From: RPQJ01 sp963746325
GTDB lineage: Bacteria; Pseudomonadota; Gammaproteobacteria; Steroidobacterales; Steroidobacteraceae
DNA: 64,000 nt
NCBI GenBank assembly: GCA_963746325.1
Contig: CAVVBC010000005.1
Span: forward strand, 186,001 to 250,000
Reading direction: 5' to 3'
The translations under genes were made by a program, and so were the position numbers. Shown one piece after another: positions 1-8,428 of this stretch; position 1 is the stretch's first letter, and each line of letters begins with the position of its first letter. The notes beneath the pieces are model-generated. The model made no database searches. It had not been told where the DNA came from and saw nothing but the letters and a program-made list of their open reading frames with translations.

Positions 1-16
1 GCAAGTCGCCAGGGCG

Positions 17-1105
17 CTAAAGGTCCAGCTTGCCGCCGTACCCCGTGAGCTCCAGGTAGCCGCGGCCCAGCTCCTGGCCGGTGGCGTCGTCGAGCAGCCG
101 GATCGGCCCTTCCCAGTACAGGATGCCGGTCGTCGGCCGCGAGTCCAGCTCTGCATCGAGCAATAGCGGTTCAACGCGATAACGTCGGTCACCCACCTGC
201 ACTCGCCACTCGATCGGATACGAGACCCCCGTGCGTAGCGAGCGCCACGTCTTGAGCGGCGCCCAATCCACGGACTCGGGACCGTACGTCTCTGGAATCG
301 GGGGAGTTGCTCGATTCCGGCGTAGAGTGGCGCCGGACCAGCGTTCACCACCCTGCCGGTCGCGCATGCGGAACGCCATGAGCGCGCCGCCGTCGTGCAG
401 GTTCACGCCCATCCAGTCCCAGCCCAGCGCGTCCTCGTCGACATAGTTGCTCGACCACTCGTGGTCGAACCACGCCTGTCCGCGAACTTGCTGGCGCCGA
501 CCGTCGAGCACGACTTCGCCACTCACTGCAAGCTGCGGCAGGCTGTAGTAGTAGCTTGCCGCCCGTGGGTCCGGGCCCTTGCGACTGAAGCCGCGCTCGC
601 CCTGCAGCAGCGGCGGCTGCGTCGCCTGCAGCGTGAGCTCGAAATCAAAATCCTCGCCGTGCACGACCGTCACGTATCGGTCCGGTGCAACCTGCCGCAG
701 GGACCAGTCGTCGAGCTGCACGTCCAGCACGCCCTCGCGCGCATACGCCAGATCGAACCCCGTGCGCGCGCTGCGCTGCGCATGGTGGAGCTTGCCGTCC
801 GCGGGATTGGCGATCGCGGCATGTGCAAACAAGACCTGGCGCGGCGCGAAGCGACTGGGATTTTTCTCCGCGAGCCCCGTGCGAACCCGAAAGAAGGTGA
901 CCTGGAATCCGCGCGGCGCCTTGACCTTGCTCGAGGCGTCTTCGAGCTGGCCCGTGACGTACCACCATTCGATGCGGAAGTCGGGGTGACTGCCTTCGTC
1001 GCGGGGAAACTCGAGCTCGACGCCCGGCACGACGGGCGGATAGGTTACCTGCGCGAACGTCAGAGGCGGCGCGATCAACAGCCCAAGCAGCACGAGGAAC
1101 CTCAC
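17..1105 (-). CDS. AttH/CrtC-like lipocalin-domain protein, exported
   Basis: A 362-residue protein of the AttH / carotenoid 1,2-hydratase-like family. A hydrophobic stretch directly after the start (RFLVLLGLLIAPPLTFA) looks like a signal peptide, so it probably acts in the periplasm or envelope. The family motif EWWYVTGQL follows about 35 residues later. I start at the GTG at 1105, because the longer frame adds only basic, low-complexity residues. That GTG overlaps the TGA of the upstream permease (GTGA) and has a GGAGG ribosome site just before it, so translation is probably coupled. AttH-type proteins commonly sit beside ABC transporters of this type. The substrate is unknown, and there is no reason to infer carotenoid metabolism here. 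Confidence 0.85.
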   Translation of the reverse strand: MRFLVLLGLLIAPPLTFAQVTYPPVVPGVELEFPRDEGSHPDFRIEWWYVTGQLEDASSKVKAPRGFQVTFFRVRTGLAEKNPSRFAPRQVLFAHAAIANPADGKLHHAQRSARTGFDLAYAREGVLDVQLDDWSLRQVAPDRYVTVVHGEDFDFELTLQATQPPLLQGERGFSRKGPDPRAASYYYSLPQLAVSGEVVLDGRRQQVRGQAWFDHEWSSNYVDEDALGWDWMGVNLHDGGALMAFRMRDRQGGERWSGATLRRNRATPPIPETYGPESVDWAPLKTWRSLRTGVSYPIEWRVQVGDRRYRVEPLLLDAELDSRPTTGILYWEGPIRLLDDATGQELGRGYLELTGYGGKLDL

Positions 1106-3666
1106 CAGTCCTCCTTCACGGCCCGCACGACGTCGTCGCCCATTGCGCGCCGACCGCTGAACGCCGCGGTGACGGCCGCCGCTGCAATCAGCACGCCGCT
1201 CAGCGCGGCGAGCAGAACCCAAGGCACGTGCACGTCCATCGTCCAGTGGAACGACTGCCGGTTGACCACGAAAATCAGGATCATGCTGACCAGCGCACCG
1301 ATGACGAGCCCCGCCGCCACGCCGATCGCACCCAGCGCTGCGCCCTCGAATGCGAGCATCCGCGCGATCTCGCGCCGCGTGACCCCCAGGTGCCGCAGCA
1401 TCCCGAACTCGCCCCGACGCGCGAGCACCTGCGAACTGGTGCTGGCACTGATGCCGAACAATCCGATCAGCACGGCCACCGCCTCGAGCAGGTAGGTCAC
1501 CGCGAAGGTCCGGTCGAACAACGCGAGCGACCGCTTGCGGATCTCACCCGGGATCGCAACGTCGTAATCGCCGCTGCGGGCGATCGCGTCGCGCAGGATG
1601 GTGCTGAAGTCATCCGGGTCGGTGCCTGGCCGCAACCATAGAGCCGCCGTCGTGGCGGAGCGCTCGCCGGTCAGTTCGATGAACGCGTCGCGGTTCATCA
1701 CGATCGAGCCACCGGGCCGCTCGTAGTCGCGCCACAGTCCTCGCACCGTGGCGCGCACGACCTGGCCACCGATGGGCAGGTCGAACTCGGTGCCGACGTC
1801 GAATCCGCGCAAGTCGAGCGCCGCCTCGGACGCCCACACCGGAACGGTTCCGGCGGGGCCCGGCTCACGCGCCGTACGTCGGATCGGGATCACTTGCTCG
1901 GCGGTAGCCTCGTCGATCGGACGCGCGATGATCGTGAGCGGCAGGCGTTCACCCGGCAGCAGCACGTCCTGGAACTTGACGAAATCGACCCGTGTGACTG
2001 CAGGCAGGGCCGTGATCGCCTGCTGCGCGCTGGTATCGATGTAGGCACCTGCGGCCGCCGAGCCCGCGCGCACGTACAGGTCGGCCGGCAGGATGCGCCC
2101 CATCCACGCCTCGAGTGACATGCGGAACGAAAACACCATGATGGCCATCGCGACCATCAGGCTGAAGCTCACGAGCACGGCGGCGATGCTGACCGTGGCG
2201 CGGCGCGCAGTGCCGCGCAGTTGCGCCACGGCCACCTGGCGCCAGGCCGGGCCGTCGGTACGCAGGCGCGCAAAGACCCACGAGGCGACGCTCGGCGTGA
2301 GGAACACGGCACCCAGCAGCAGGCACGCGATCGAGACGTAGCCCGGCAGCGCGATACCGTCCATCGGCGGCAGCGCGAGCGCGACGAGCCCACCGACGAA
2401 GAAGAGCGCAGCGATGCGCCCGTGCGTGCGTGCGGCCAGCGGCGCCTCGTCGCCTGCTTTCAGCGCGGCCGCGGCGGGCACGGACGCCGCTTCCCGCGCC
2501 GGACCAAACGTTGCGACGAGCGCGGAACCGACGCCCAGCGCAAAGAACACGAGGTACTCCGCGACCGTGATGTCGAGCGCGGGCGCTGCACCCCGGAAGT
2601 AACCGGCCCCGAGGTCGGCTCCGAACGCCGCGAGACCGGCGCGGGCCACGAGCGCACCGAGCACGACGCCTAGCGCTGCGCCGAGCACGCCCACGATCGT
2701 GCCCGCCAGCAGCGATGCCGCGAGTTGCTCGCGCACGGTCATGCCCATGGCGTGCAGCAATGCAATCTCGCGCCGTCGACGTGCGACCGCGAGCGACTGC
2801 GTGGCATAGACCAGGAACGCACCGGTAAACAACGCCACCAGCGCGAGCGCGGTGAGATTGGAGCGATAGGCGCGCGTCAGCCGCACGGCATCGTCAGTCG
2901 CCTCACCCGGCGTGACGACCTGTGCGCCCGGCGGCAACAACGCCCTCACCGCCGCGCGGACGGCTTCACGATCGGCGCTTGGCTGCAACCGCAGGTCGAT
3001 GCGATCGAGCCGACCCAGGCGCTGCAGCCGCCATTGCGCCTCGCCGATGTCGAGCAGGCCGACGGGCGGTCGGTACGCGCCGGGCGGCAGCAGCCCTGCC
3101 ACGCGCAGTCGTATGCGATCGAGCGCCACCTGCACATCCAGCTCGTCGCCCACGGCCAGGTCGAGCATCTGCGCAGCCGCCGGGCTCAGCCAGAGCGAGT
3201 TTTCGGCCAGCAGGCCCTGCCCTTGCCGCTCGGCAGTTGCGCCTGCCGCAGCCAGCGCGGGCACCAGCTGCTGCGCGCGAAATGGATCGAGGCCGATCAG
3301 CTTCAGGTTCTGCTCACGGCCCGGCAACCGCACCTGCACCTCGACCACGGGGCTCGCGGCGGCCACGCCCGGCAGTCGTGCGATGCGCGGGAACAGGGCC
3401 TCATCCAAACCGCCGCCCGGCGCCTGTACCGCGAGATCGGCCAGGCCGAACAACGAGCGCGATGCGCCCTGCACTTCGTCCGCTGCAACCCGGTTGATCA
3501 GGTAGACCGCAAATCCCAGCGCCACGCCCAGCCCGATCGCAACCACCGCGAGCAGCGTGCGGCCCGGCGATTGCCGCAGCGGTCCCAACGCCGCCGCGTC
3601 GAGCAGCGACAAACGCGCTCGCCAGCGTTGGCCTGCGGCAGGCGCGGCGTGGGTCGCGACATTCAT
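1102..3666 (-). CDS. ABC transporter permease, double FtsX-type (YbbP-like)
   Basis: An 854-residue inner-membrane permease with two FtsX cores. There is one N-terminal membrane helix (about 35-58), a large periplasmic part, three helices around residues 270-395, further helices near 415-500, a second periplasmic domain, and a last helix group near 735-845. Double-length FtsX permeases such as YbbP pair with LolD/YbbA-type ATPases, and that is exactly the upstream neighbour. The start ATG overlaps the ATPase stop in an ATGA, and the stop overlaps the lipocalin start, so all three are one translational unit. Probably exports or extracts a lipophilic or envelope molecule; substrate unknown. Confidence 0.88.
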   Translation of the reverse strand: MNVATHAAPAAGQRWRARLSLLDAAALGPLRQSPGRTLLAVVAIGLGVALGFAVYLINRVAADEVQGASRSLFGLADLAVQAPGGGLDEALFPRIARLPGVAAASPVVEVQVRLPGREQNLKLIGLDPFRAQQLVPALAAAGATAERQGQGLLAENSLWLSPAAAQMLDLAVGDELDVQVALDRIRLRVAGLLPPGAYRPPVGLLDIGEAQWRLQRLGRLDRIDLRLQPSADREAVRAAVRALLPPGAQVVTPGEATDDAVRLTRAYRSNLTALALVALFTGAFLVYATQSLAVARRRREIALLHAMGMTVREQLAASLLAGTIVGVLGAALGVVLGALVARAGLAAFGADLGAGYFRGAAPALDITVAEYLVFFALGVGSALVATFGPAREAASVPAAAALKAGDEAPLAARTHGRIAALFFVGGLVALALPPMDGIALPGYVSIACLLLGAVFLTPSVASWVFARLRTDGPAWRQVAVAQLRGTARRATVSIAAVLVSFSLMVAMAIMVFSFRMSLEAWMGRILPADLYVRAGSAAAGAYIDTSAQQAITALPAVTRVDFVKFQDVLLPGERLPLTIIARPIDEATAEQVIPIRRTAREPGPAGTVPVWASEAALDLRGFDVGTEFDLPIGGQVVRATVRGLWRDYERPGGSIVMNRDAFIELTGERSATTAALWLRPGTDPDDFSTILRDAIARSGDYDVAIPGEIRKRSLALFDRTFAVTYLLEAVAVLIGLFGISASTSSQVLARRGEFGMLRHLGVTRREIARMLAFEGAALGAIGVAAGLVIGALVSMILIFVVNRQSFHWTMDVHVPWVLLAALSGVLIAAAAVTAAFSGRRAMGDDVVRAVKEDW

Positions 3667-4331
3667 GTGCGCAGCTTGAGTCCGGCGCGCGTCAGCTCGT
3701 ACACACGATCGGTCGAGGCGGCCGCCGCGGCGGAATGCGTGACCAGGATCCCTGCGGCATTGTCGCGCTTGATCTGAGCCCGCAGCACTTCGAGGATCGC
3801 AGCCGCGTTGTCCGGATCGAGGTTGCCGGTCGGCTCGTCCGCAAGCACCAGCGCAGGCCGATGGGCGAGTGCGCGGGCCACCGCGACGCGCTGCGACTCG
3901 CCCCCCGAAAGCTCACGCGGGAAACTGGCTGCCCGGTCTGCGAGCCCGACAGCGTGCAGCAACTCCGCCACGCGCTCGTCCACGACGCGTCCCGCCTGCC
4001 CGTTCAGCGCGAGCGGCAGCGCCACGTTGCGCGCAATGCTCAGGTGCGGCAGCAGGTGGAAAGCCTGGAACACGAACCCCATGCGGGTGCGCCGCACCAG
4101 GGTACGCGCATCCTCGTCGAGTCGGGCGAGGTCACGCCCTTCGAGCAACAGGCGGCCGGTATCGGGGGTATCGAGACCGGCAATGAGGTTCAGCAGCGTG
4201 GACTTGCCCACCCCCGACTCGCCCACGATCGCCACGTATTCACCGGGAACGACCGTGAGCGAGACGCGGTCGAGCACGAGCCGTCCGGCGGGGCCGCCGA
4301 AGGTACGGGAAACGTCGAGGAGTTCGAGCAT
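3663..4331 (-). CDS. ABC transporter ATPase, LolD/YbbA family
   Basis: A 222-residue nucleotide-binding subunit of MacB/LolD type. Walker A is GESGVGKST (about residues 37-45), the signature is LSGGESQRVAVARA, and Walker B is ALVLADEPTGNLD. Length and motif spacing are normal for the family. It should energise the FtsX-type permease encoded immediately downstream (4-base overlap). The leader is odd: a GGAGGTA about 20-26 bases before the ATG is complementary to TACCTCC directly before the ATG, so the ribosome site could be locked in a hairpin. LolD itself is possible, but the lipocalin partner argues for an AttE/YbbA-like exporter. Confidence 0.9.
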   Translation of the reverse strand: MLELLDVSRTFGGPAGRLVLDRVSLTVVPGEYVAIVGESGVGKSTLLNLIAGLDTPDTGRLLLEGRDLARLDEDARTLVRRTRMGFVFQAFHLLPHLSIARNVALPLALNGQAGRVVDERVAELLHAVGLADRAASFPRELSGGESQRVAVARALAHRPALVLADEPTGNLDPDNAAAILEVLRAQIKRDNAAGILVTHSAAAAASTDRVYELTRAGLKLRT

Positions 4332-4332
4332 G

Positions 4333-4357
4333 GGAGGTAATCGTAGGCGCTACCTCC
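4333..4357 (-). promoter_or_regulatory. Leader hairpin over the ATPase ribosome-binding site
   Basis: On the minus strand GGAGGTA (4357-4351) and TACCTCC (4339-4333) form a perfect 7-base inverted repeat with an 11-base loop, ending one base before the ATPase ATG. The first arm is the only strong Shine-Dalgarno match. Folding would hide it; without folding it lies too far from the ATG. A translational switch or an alternative initiation mode is an inference. Confidence 0.4.
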
Positions 4358-4375
4358 TCCGGATTCACCTCGACA

Positions 4376-4450
4376 TCAATCCTCAGGGACGAATTCCTTG
4401 ACGAGGTTGAGAACGAGGGCGCTCAGCATGACGAAGGCAATCAGTTCCAT
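4376..4450 (-). CDS. Possible 24-residue single-helix membrane peptide
   Basis: A 24-codon frame too short for normal calling. It begins MELIAFVMLSALVLNL and ends with a charged tail, KEFVPED, giving one hydrophobic segment followed by mixed charges. A GGGAG ribosome site lies seven bases before the ATG. It precedes the ATPase gene on the same strand by 44 bases and could be the first cistron of that transporter operon, perhaps a small membrane partner. No family is recognised. Chance hydrophobicity in a short frame is the main alternative. Confidence 0.4.
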   Translation of the reverse strand: MELIAFVMLSALVLNLVKEFVPED

Positions 4451-4546
4451 GGCAATTCTCCCAGGTGCGCCGGGATGGCGCGTACCGTTCATGGTGATGA
4501 GATGCGGCAGGGTGCCCGAAGGTTGCACGCGAGCGTGCCCAAGGGG

Positions 4547-5014
4547 TCAGGCGCGGTCGACGCGACACGCGTAGCATCCGTAGCGGGCGTTGTGGACATG
4601 CAGGTAGTTCACTGCGCGGTTCTTGAGCAACCGCTCGATCGATGATCCCAGCTCACTTCCCGGTGTGACTTCGGCGTCGATGATCCAGTTTCGCTGGTCG
4701 TAGGCTCGAACCGACAGCAAGCGACGCCGCTGCTGGTCGGGCACCTGGTTCAGGAAAACAGCAGTGGTGGTCGCTCGTCGTCGAATGTAGATCGGACCGC
4801 TTGCGGCATACGGGGACGGATCGCGAAGATGAGCGTGGGTCAGCAGCAGCACCTCCTCGCCCGGCGCGGCATCCTCCAGCGTGATGCGGCAAGGATAGGC
4901 GTCGGCGACATCGGCAACGAGGCGTTGCGCACCGTGGGTTCGAAGCGCGTCATCGTCGAGGCGCAGCAGCGCCTCGAAGTGAACGATCGGCAAGCCGGAA
5001 ATCTTGAAGTTCAT
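4547..5014 (-). CDS. DUF1203 family protein
   Basis: A 155-residue cytosolic protein matching DUF1203 by its landmark order: YPCRITLEDAAPGEE (about residues 40-54), then a HAHLRDPSPYAASGPIYIR stretch and the ending YGCYACRVDRA with paired cysteines. Length is usual for the family. The function of DUF1203 is not established; the conserved Cys and His residues suggest metal or redox chemistry, which is inference. It stands alone on the minus strand, with a short GC-rich palindrome (4525-4538) just after its stop that may help end transcription. Confidence 0.85.
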   Translation of the reverse strand: MNFKISGLPIVHFEALLRLDDDALRTHGAQRLVADVADAYPCRITLEDAAPGEEVLLLTHAHLRDPSPYAASGPIYIRRRATTTAVFLNQVPDQQRRRLLSVRAYDQRNWIIDAEVTPGSELGSSIERLLKNRAVNYLHVHNARYGCYACRVDRA

Positions 5015-5133
5015 GCCGCACTGTCCTCGAGGCGGGACTGCCTCGGGGACAGAGGCTGCGGCCCGCGCGCCGGGCCGACCACCCGGATCGTGCTGAAAAA
5101 TCCCCGCGGTTAACCGGGCGTCAGCCTCGAAGG

Positions 5134-5278
5134 CTATTTCTTCTGTGCAGGAGCCTTCTTGCGCGCGGGCACTGGGCTTTTGCTTTCATCCTGGACTTGG
5201 CTGGCGCCTTCCTGACCGGCACAACCTTCGCCTTCGTCACGCAACCCTGAGGAGGTTGAAGATCGCCACGCCCAACCC
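5134..5278 (-). pseudogene. Relic of a sucD 3' end (Lys/Ala tail duplicate)
   Basis: This stretch resembles the 3' end of sucD (6171-6360) on the same strand. Shared blocks include TTCTTGCGCGCGGG near the stop, CCTTCGTCACGC(A/G)ACCCT and TTGAAGATCGCC(A/G)CGCC. Read on the minus strand it gives GVAIFN, then VTKAKVVPVRKAPAKS and, after a one-base shift, ARKKAPAQKK and a TAG. SucD has the corresponding GAAIFK, VTKAKVAK and a basic tail. The frame is broken and no start is present. With the intact tail it brackets the tfpZ gene as a degenerate direct repeat. It occupies most of the 387-base gap 5015-5401; I see no other gene there. Confidence 0.6.
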
Positions 5279-5401
5279 GATGGCAATCACGGCGAGCCAC
5301 GTGCCGCTCGGCGTGGCAATCTGCGATCCGAATCGCTTTCGAACGAGCCGGACGGTTGAATAATCTATACCCTCGAACGATCCAGGCACCGGAGGCAGAT
5401 C

Positions 5402-6157
5402 ATGATCCCCTGGCGCGAGAAGTTCCGCGCATTCAGCATCCATTTCGCGACGACACTCGTCGTGGCGGCGGCGGCGGCCGCGCTCATTTTCCTGGTCTGG
5501 TACCCCCCGCCCTTCGGCACGATGGTGGGTGGGCTGAAATTATTCGCCCTGATCACGGGGATCGACCTGGTCCTTGGACCGCTCATTTCCCTGGTCATCT
5601 ACGACAGCCGCAAGTCGCGGCGCGCACTGATATTCGATTACTCGGTCGTCGCGATCGTTCAGATCCTGGCGCTGCTGTACGGGATCTATTCGGTGTCGCA
5701 GGCCCGGCCGGCCTACGTCGCCTTCGTCAAGGACCGATTCGAAGTCATCGCGGCCGGGGAGATCGCGGAGCGGGACTGGCGGGAGGCCGAAGGCTCGAGT
5801 TACGGGTCGCCCCCCTGGCACGGCCCTGAGCTGGTCGCAACACATGTGAAACCTGCCGACAGAAACGATGCGCTCGACGGCGGCCTCGAAGGCCGCGATG
5901 TGGGCGTGCGACCGAAGTTCTACGTCGAGTACGACACGCAGGTCGACGCAATCAAGCGCCATGTCAAGCCGCTGTCGTCACTGGAGCGACGCCATCAGGA
6001 ATCTGCCCCATTGATAGCCGAGAGCCTGCGCGAGCTGCAGCGGCCAGCCGAAGATCTCGGTTGGCTCCCCGTCAAGCACTCGCGCGGCTTCTGGACTGCG
6101 CTGGTCGACCGGCGCAGTGGCTACCCGTTGAAGTACCTGCCGATCGACCCGTATTGA
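5402..6157 (+). CDS. TfpX/TfpZ family type IV pilin accessory protein
   Basis: A 251-residue membrane protein of the TfpX/TfpZ family, which helps assemble particular pilin alleles, acting at the inner membrane. Three hydrophobic helices lie near residues 13-35, 42-65 and 75-98. The hallmark FLVWYPPPFGTMVGG and ITGIDLVLGPLISLVIYD segments are present, followed by a soluble C-terminal domain with the conserved start DRFEV. A perfect GGAGG sits five bases before the ATG. It is convergent with sucD (13 bases between stops). Accessory genes of this family normally lie beside pilA; here it is about 10 kb away, separated by sucCD and pilSR, and is bounded by the sucD relic. Confidence 0.88.
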   Translation: MIPWREKFRAFSIHFATTLVVAAAAAALIFLVWYPPPFGTMVGGLKLFALITGIDLVLGPLISLVIYDSRKSRRALIFDYSVVAIVQILALLYGIYSVSQARPAYVAFVKDRFEVIAAGEIAERDWREAEGSSYGSPPWHGPELVATHVKPADRNDALDGGLEGRDVGVRPKFYVEYDTQVDAIKRHVKPLSSLERRHQESAPLIAESLRELQRPAEDLGWLPVKHSRGFWTALVDRRSGYPLKYLPIDPY

Positions 6158-6170
6158 GCGAGCGGCAAGA

Positions 6171-7193
6171 TTACTTCTTGCGCGCGGGGCCCTTGGCCTT
6201 CGACTTTGCCGGCGCCTTGGCCTTGCGCGCAACGGCTTTCGACTTCGCCTTGACCGGCGCTGTCTTGACCTTCGCTTTCTTCTTCACGACGACAGCTTTG
6301 GCGACCTTGGCCTTCGTCACGCGACCCTTCAGTCGCTTGAAGATCGCCGCGCCGAGTTCTGCCGGGGAACGCACCGTGGTGACACGCGCTGCTTCGAGCG
6401 CCGCGAACTTGTCGGCCGCCGTGCCCTTGCCGCCGGAGATCACCGCGCCGGCATGACCCATGCGCTTGCCCGGGGGCGCCGTGACACCGGCGATGTACGC
6501 GACGACCGGCTTGGTGACGTGCTTGCGGATGAACTCCGCGCCCGCCTCTTCGTCGCTGCCGCCGATCTCGCCGACCATGATGATGCCTTCGGTCTGCGGA
6601 TCGTCCTGGAACAGCGCCAGCACGTCGATGAAGTTCATGCCGCGGACCGGATCGCCGCCGATGCCGACGCACGTGCTCTGGCCAAGACCGACGTTCGTGG
6701 TCTGGAACACGGCTTCGTAGGTGAGCGTGCCCGAGCGCGAGACGATGCCGACCTTGCCCTTCTTGTGGATGAAGCCCGGCATGATGCCGATCTTGCATTC
6801 GCCAGGCGTGATGACGCCCGGGCAGTTCGGACCGACGAGGCGCGACTTCGAGCCGCTGAGCGCAGCCTTCACCTTGACCATGTCGTTCACCGGGATGCCC
6901 TCGGTGATGCAGACGATGAGTTCGATGCCGGCGTCCGCCGCTTCGATGATGGCGTCGGCCGCGAACGGCGGCGGCACGTAGATCATCGTCGCGTTGGCTT
7001 CGGTCTTCGCGACCGCAGCGCGCACGGTATCGAACACCGGCAGTCCCAGGTGCTTTTCGCCGCCGCGGCCCGGCGTCACGCCGCCGACCAGCCGGGTGCC
7101 GTAATCGAGGCAGCCCTGTGAATGGAACGTGCCCTGCTTGCCCGTGAAACCCTGGCAGATGACGCGCGTGTTCTTGTTGATGAGGATCGACAT
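6171..7193 (-). CDS. sucD: Succinate-CoA ligase, alpha subunit, with basic C-terminal tail
   Basis: Makes the alpha subunit of succinyl-CoA synthetase (TCA cycle; succinyl-CoA to succinate with ATP or GTP formation). The N-terminal CoA-binding fold begins MSILINKNTRVICQGFTGKQGT. The active-site histidine that is phosphorylated lies in the VTAPPGKRMGHAGAVISGGKGTA region (GHAGA, about residue 248). The usual enzyme is about 290 residues; this one has 340. The extra 50 are almost only Lys, Ala, Val and Pro (for example KAKVKTAPVKAKSKAVARK), resembling histone-H1-like or AlgP tails. It follows sucC after a three-base gap. A second, broken copy of the tail lies at 5134-5278. Confidence 0.95.
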   Translation of the reverse strand: MSILINKNTRVICQGFTGKQGTFHSQGCLDYGTRLVGGVTPGRGGEKHLGLPVFDTVRAAVAKTEANATMIYVPPPFAADAIIEAADAGIELIVCITEGIPVNDMVKVKAALSGSKSRLVGPNCPGVITPGECKIGIMPGFIHKKGKVGIVSRSGTLTYEAVFQTTNVGLGQSTCVGIGGDPVRGMNFIDVLALFQDDPQTEGIIMVGEIGGSDEEAGAEFIRKHVTKPVVAYIAGVTAPPGKRMGHAGAVISGGKGTAADKFAALEAARVTTVRSPAELGAAIFKRLKGRVTKAKVAKAVVVKKKAKVKTAPVKAKSKAVARKAKAPAKSKAKGPARKK

Positions 7194-7196
7194 GTC

Positions 7197-8363
7197 TTAC
7201 TTCCTCGCAGCGGCTGCGACGACTTTCTTGGCGGCGTCGGTCAGGTCGGTGGCAACGATCAGGTCGAGGCCGCTCTCGGCGAGCAGCTTGCGGCCTTGCG
7301 GCGCATTGGTGCCTTCGATGCGGACGACGACGGGCAGGTGCAGTCCCAGGTCGCGCGCGGCGCCGATCACGCCTTCCGCGATCATGTCGCAACGCACGAT
7401 GCCGCCGAAGATGTTGACGAGGATCGCCTTCACCTTCGGGTTGTTCAGGATGAGCTTGAACGCGATCGTCACGCGCTCGCGCGTCGCGCCACCCCCCACG
7501 TCGAGGAAGTTCGCAGGCGAACCGCCGTAGAGCTGGATGACGTCCATCGTGGCCATGGCGAGGCCCGCGCCGTTCACCATGCAGGCGATGTCGCCGTCGA
7601 GCGAGACGTAATTGAGGTCGGCCTCGCCGGCAATGCGCTCCATCTCGTCTTCCTGCGAGGTGTCGCGCATCTCGACCAGCGCCTTCTGGCGGAAGAGCGA
7701 GTTGTCCTCGATGCCGATCTTGCCGTCCAGCGCCAGCACGTCGCCGTCGCCGTTGACGATCAGCGGGTTCACCTCGACCAGGCTGGCGTCGCATTCCATG
7801 TAGAGCTTGTACAGGCCGCGCGCGATCTGCTCGAACTGCGCGACCTGCTTGCCCGTCATCCCCAGCCCGAACGCGAGCGTGCGGCAGTGCGAGCCCAGGA
7901 TGCCCGTCGCGGGGTGGATGTCGACACGGATGATCTTCTCGGGCGTCTTGGCCGCGACTTCCTCGATGTCCATGCCGCCGGCAGCCGAGGCGACGAACGC
8001 CACGCAGCCCGTATCGCGATTGAGCAGCAGGCTGAGGTACAGCTCGCGCTCGATCTTCGAACCCGTCTCGACGTACACCTGGTTGATCGGCAGGCCTTCG
8101 GCCGCCGTCTGCTTGGTTCTCAGGCGCTGGCCGAGCATGGCGGCGGCGGCGGTCGCGACGTCGGCCGTCGACTTCACCACCTTGACACCCCCGGCCTTGC
8201 CGCGGCCGCCCGCATGCACCTGGGCCTTGACCACCCAGACGGAGCCCCCGAGACGCTTGGCGGCGTCGACGGCTTCCGCAGGCGTGGAGGCGACGAAACC
8301 CGTCGGCACGGGAATGCCATAGCGGGCGAACAGCTGTTTGGACTGATATTCGTGGAGGTTCAT
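7197..8363 (-). CDS. sucC: Succinate-CoA ligase, beta subunit (ADP-forming type)
   Basis: A 388-residue ATP-grasp protein starting MNLHEYQSKQLFARYGIPVP, the standard SucC start. WVVKAQVHAGGRGKAGGVK is the nucleotide-grasp segment, LVEVNPLIVNGDGDVLALDGKI carries metal and nucleotide ligands, and INIFGGI-type residues (LVNIFGGIVRCD) close the family signature. Full length. It is co-transcribed with sucD and divergent from pilS, with 65 bases between the start codons. No convincing Shine-Dalgarno precedes the ATG, as the leader is C-rich on this strand. The position of sucCD beside pilSR is typical of Xanthomonadales-type genomes. Confidence 0.96.
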   Translation of the reverse strand: MNLHEYQSKQLFARYGIPVPTGFVASTPAEAVDAAKRLGGSVWVVKAQVHAGGRGKAGGVKVVKSTADVATAAAAMLGQRLRTKQTAAEGLPINQVYVETGSKIERELYLSLLLNRDTGCVAFVASAAGGMDIEEVAAKTPEKIIRVDIHPATGILGSHCRTLAFGLGMTGKQVAQFEQIARGLYKLYMECDASLVEVNPLIVNGDGDVLALDGKIGIEDNSLFRQKALVEMRDTSQEDEMERIAGEADLNYVSLDGDIACMVNGAGLAMATMDVIQLYGGSPANFLDVGGGATRERVTIAFKLILNNPKVKAILVNIFGGIVRCDMIAEGVIGAARDLGLHLPVVVRIEGTNAPQGRKLLAESGLDLIVATDLTDAAKKVVAAAARK

Positions 8364-8428
8364 GGGGGTCGCGGGGTTTGGGGTCGGGTGGGACGAAGCT
8401 CGGCAGTTTACTGCTAAAGTCCGGGGCC

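Noticed and set aside
8401..8415. GCAGTTTACTGC palindrome between sucC and pilS as an operator
   Set aside because: The arms are only five bases and no second copy or promoter alignment supports a regulator site.
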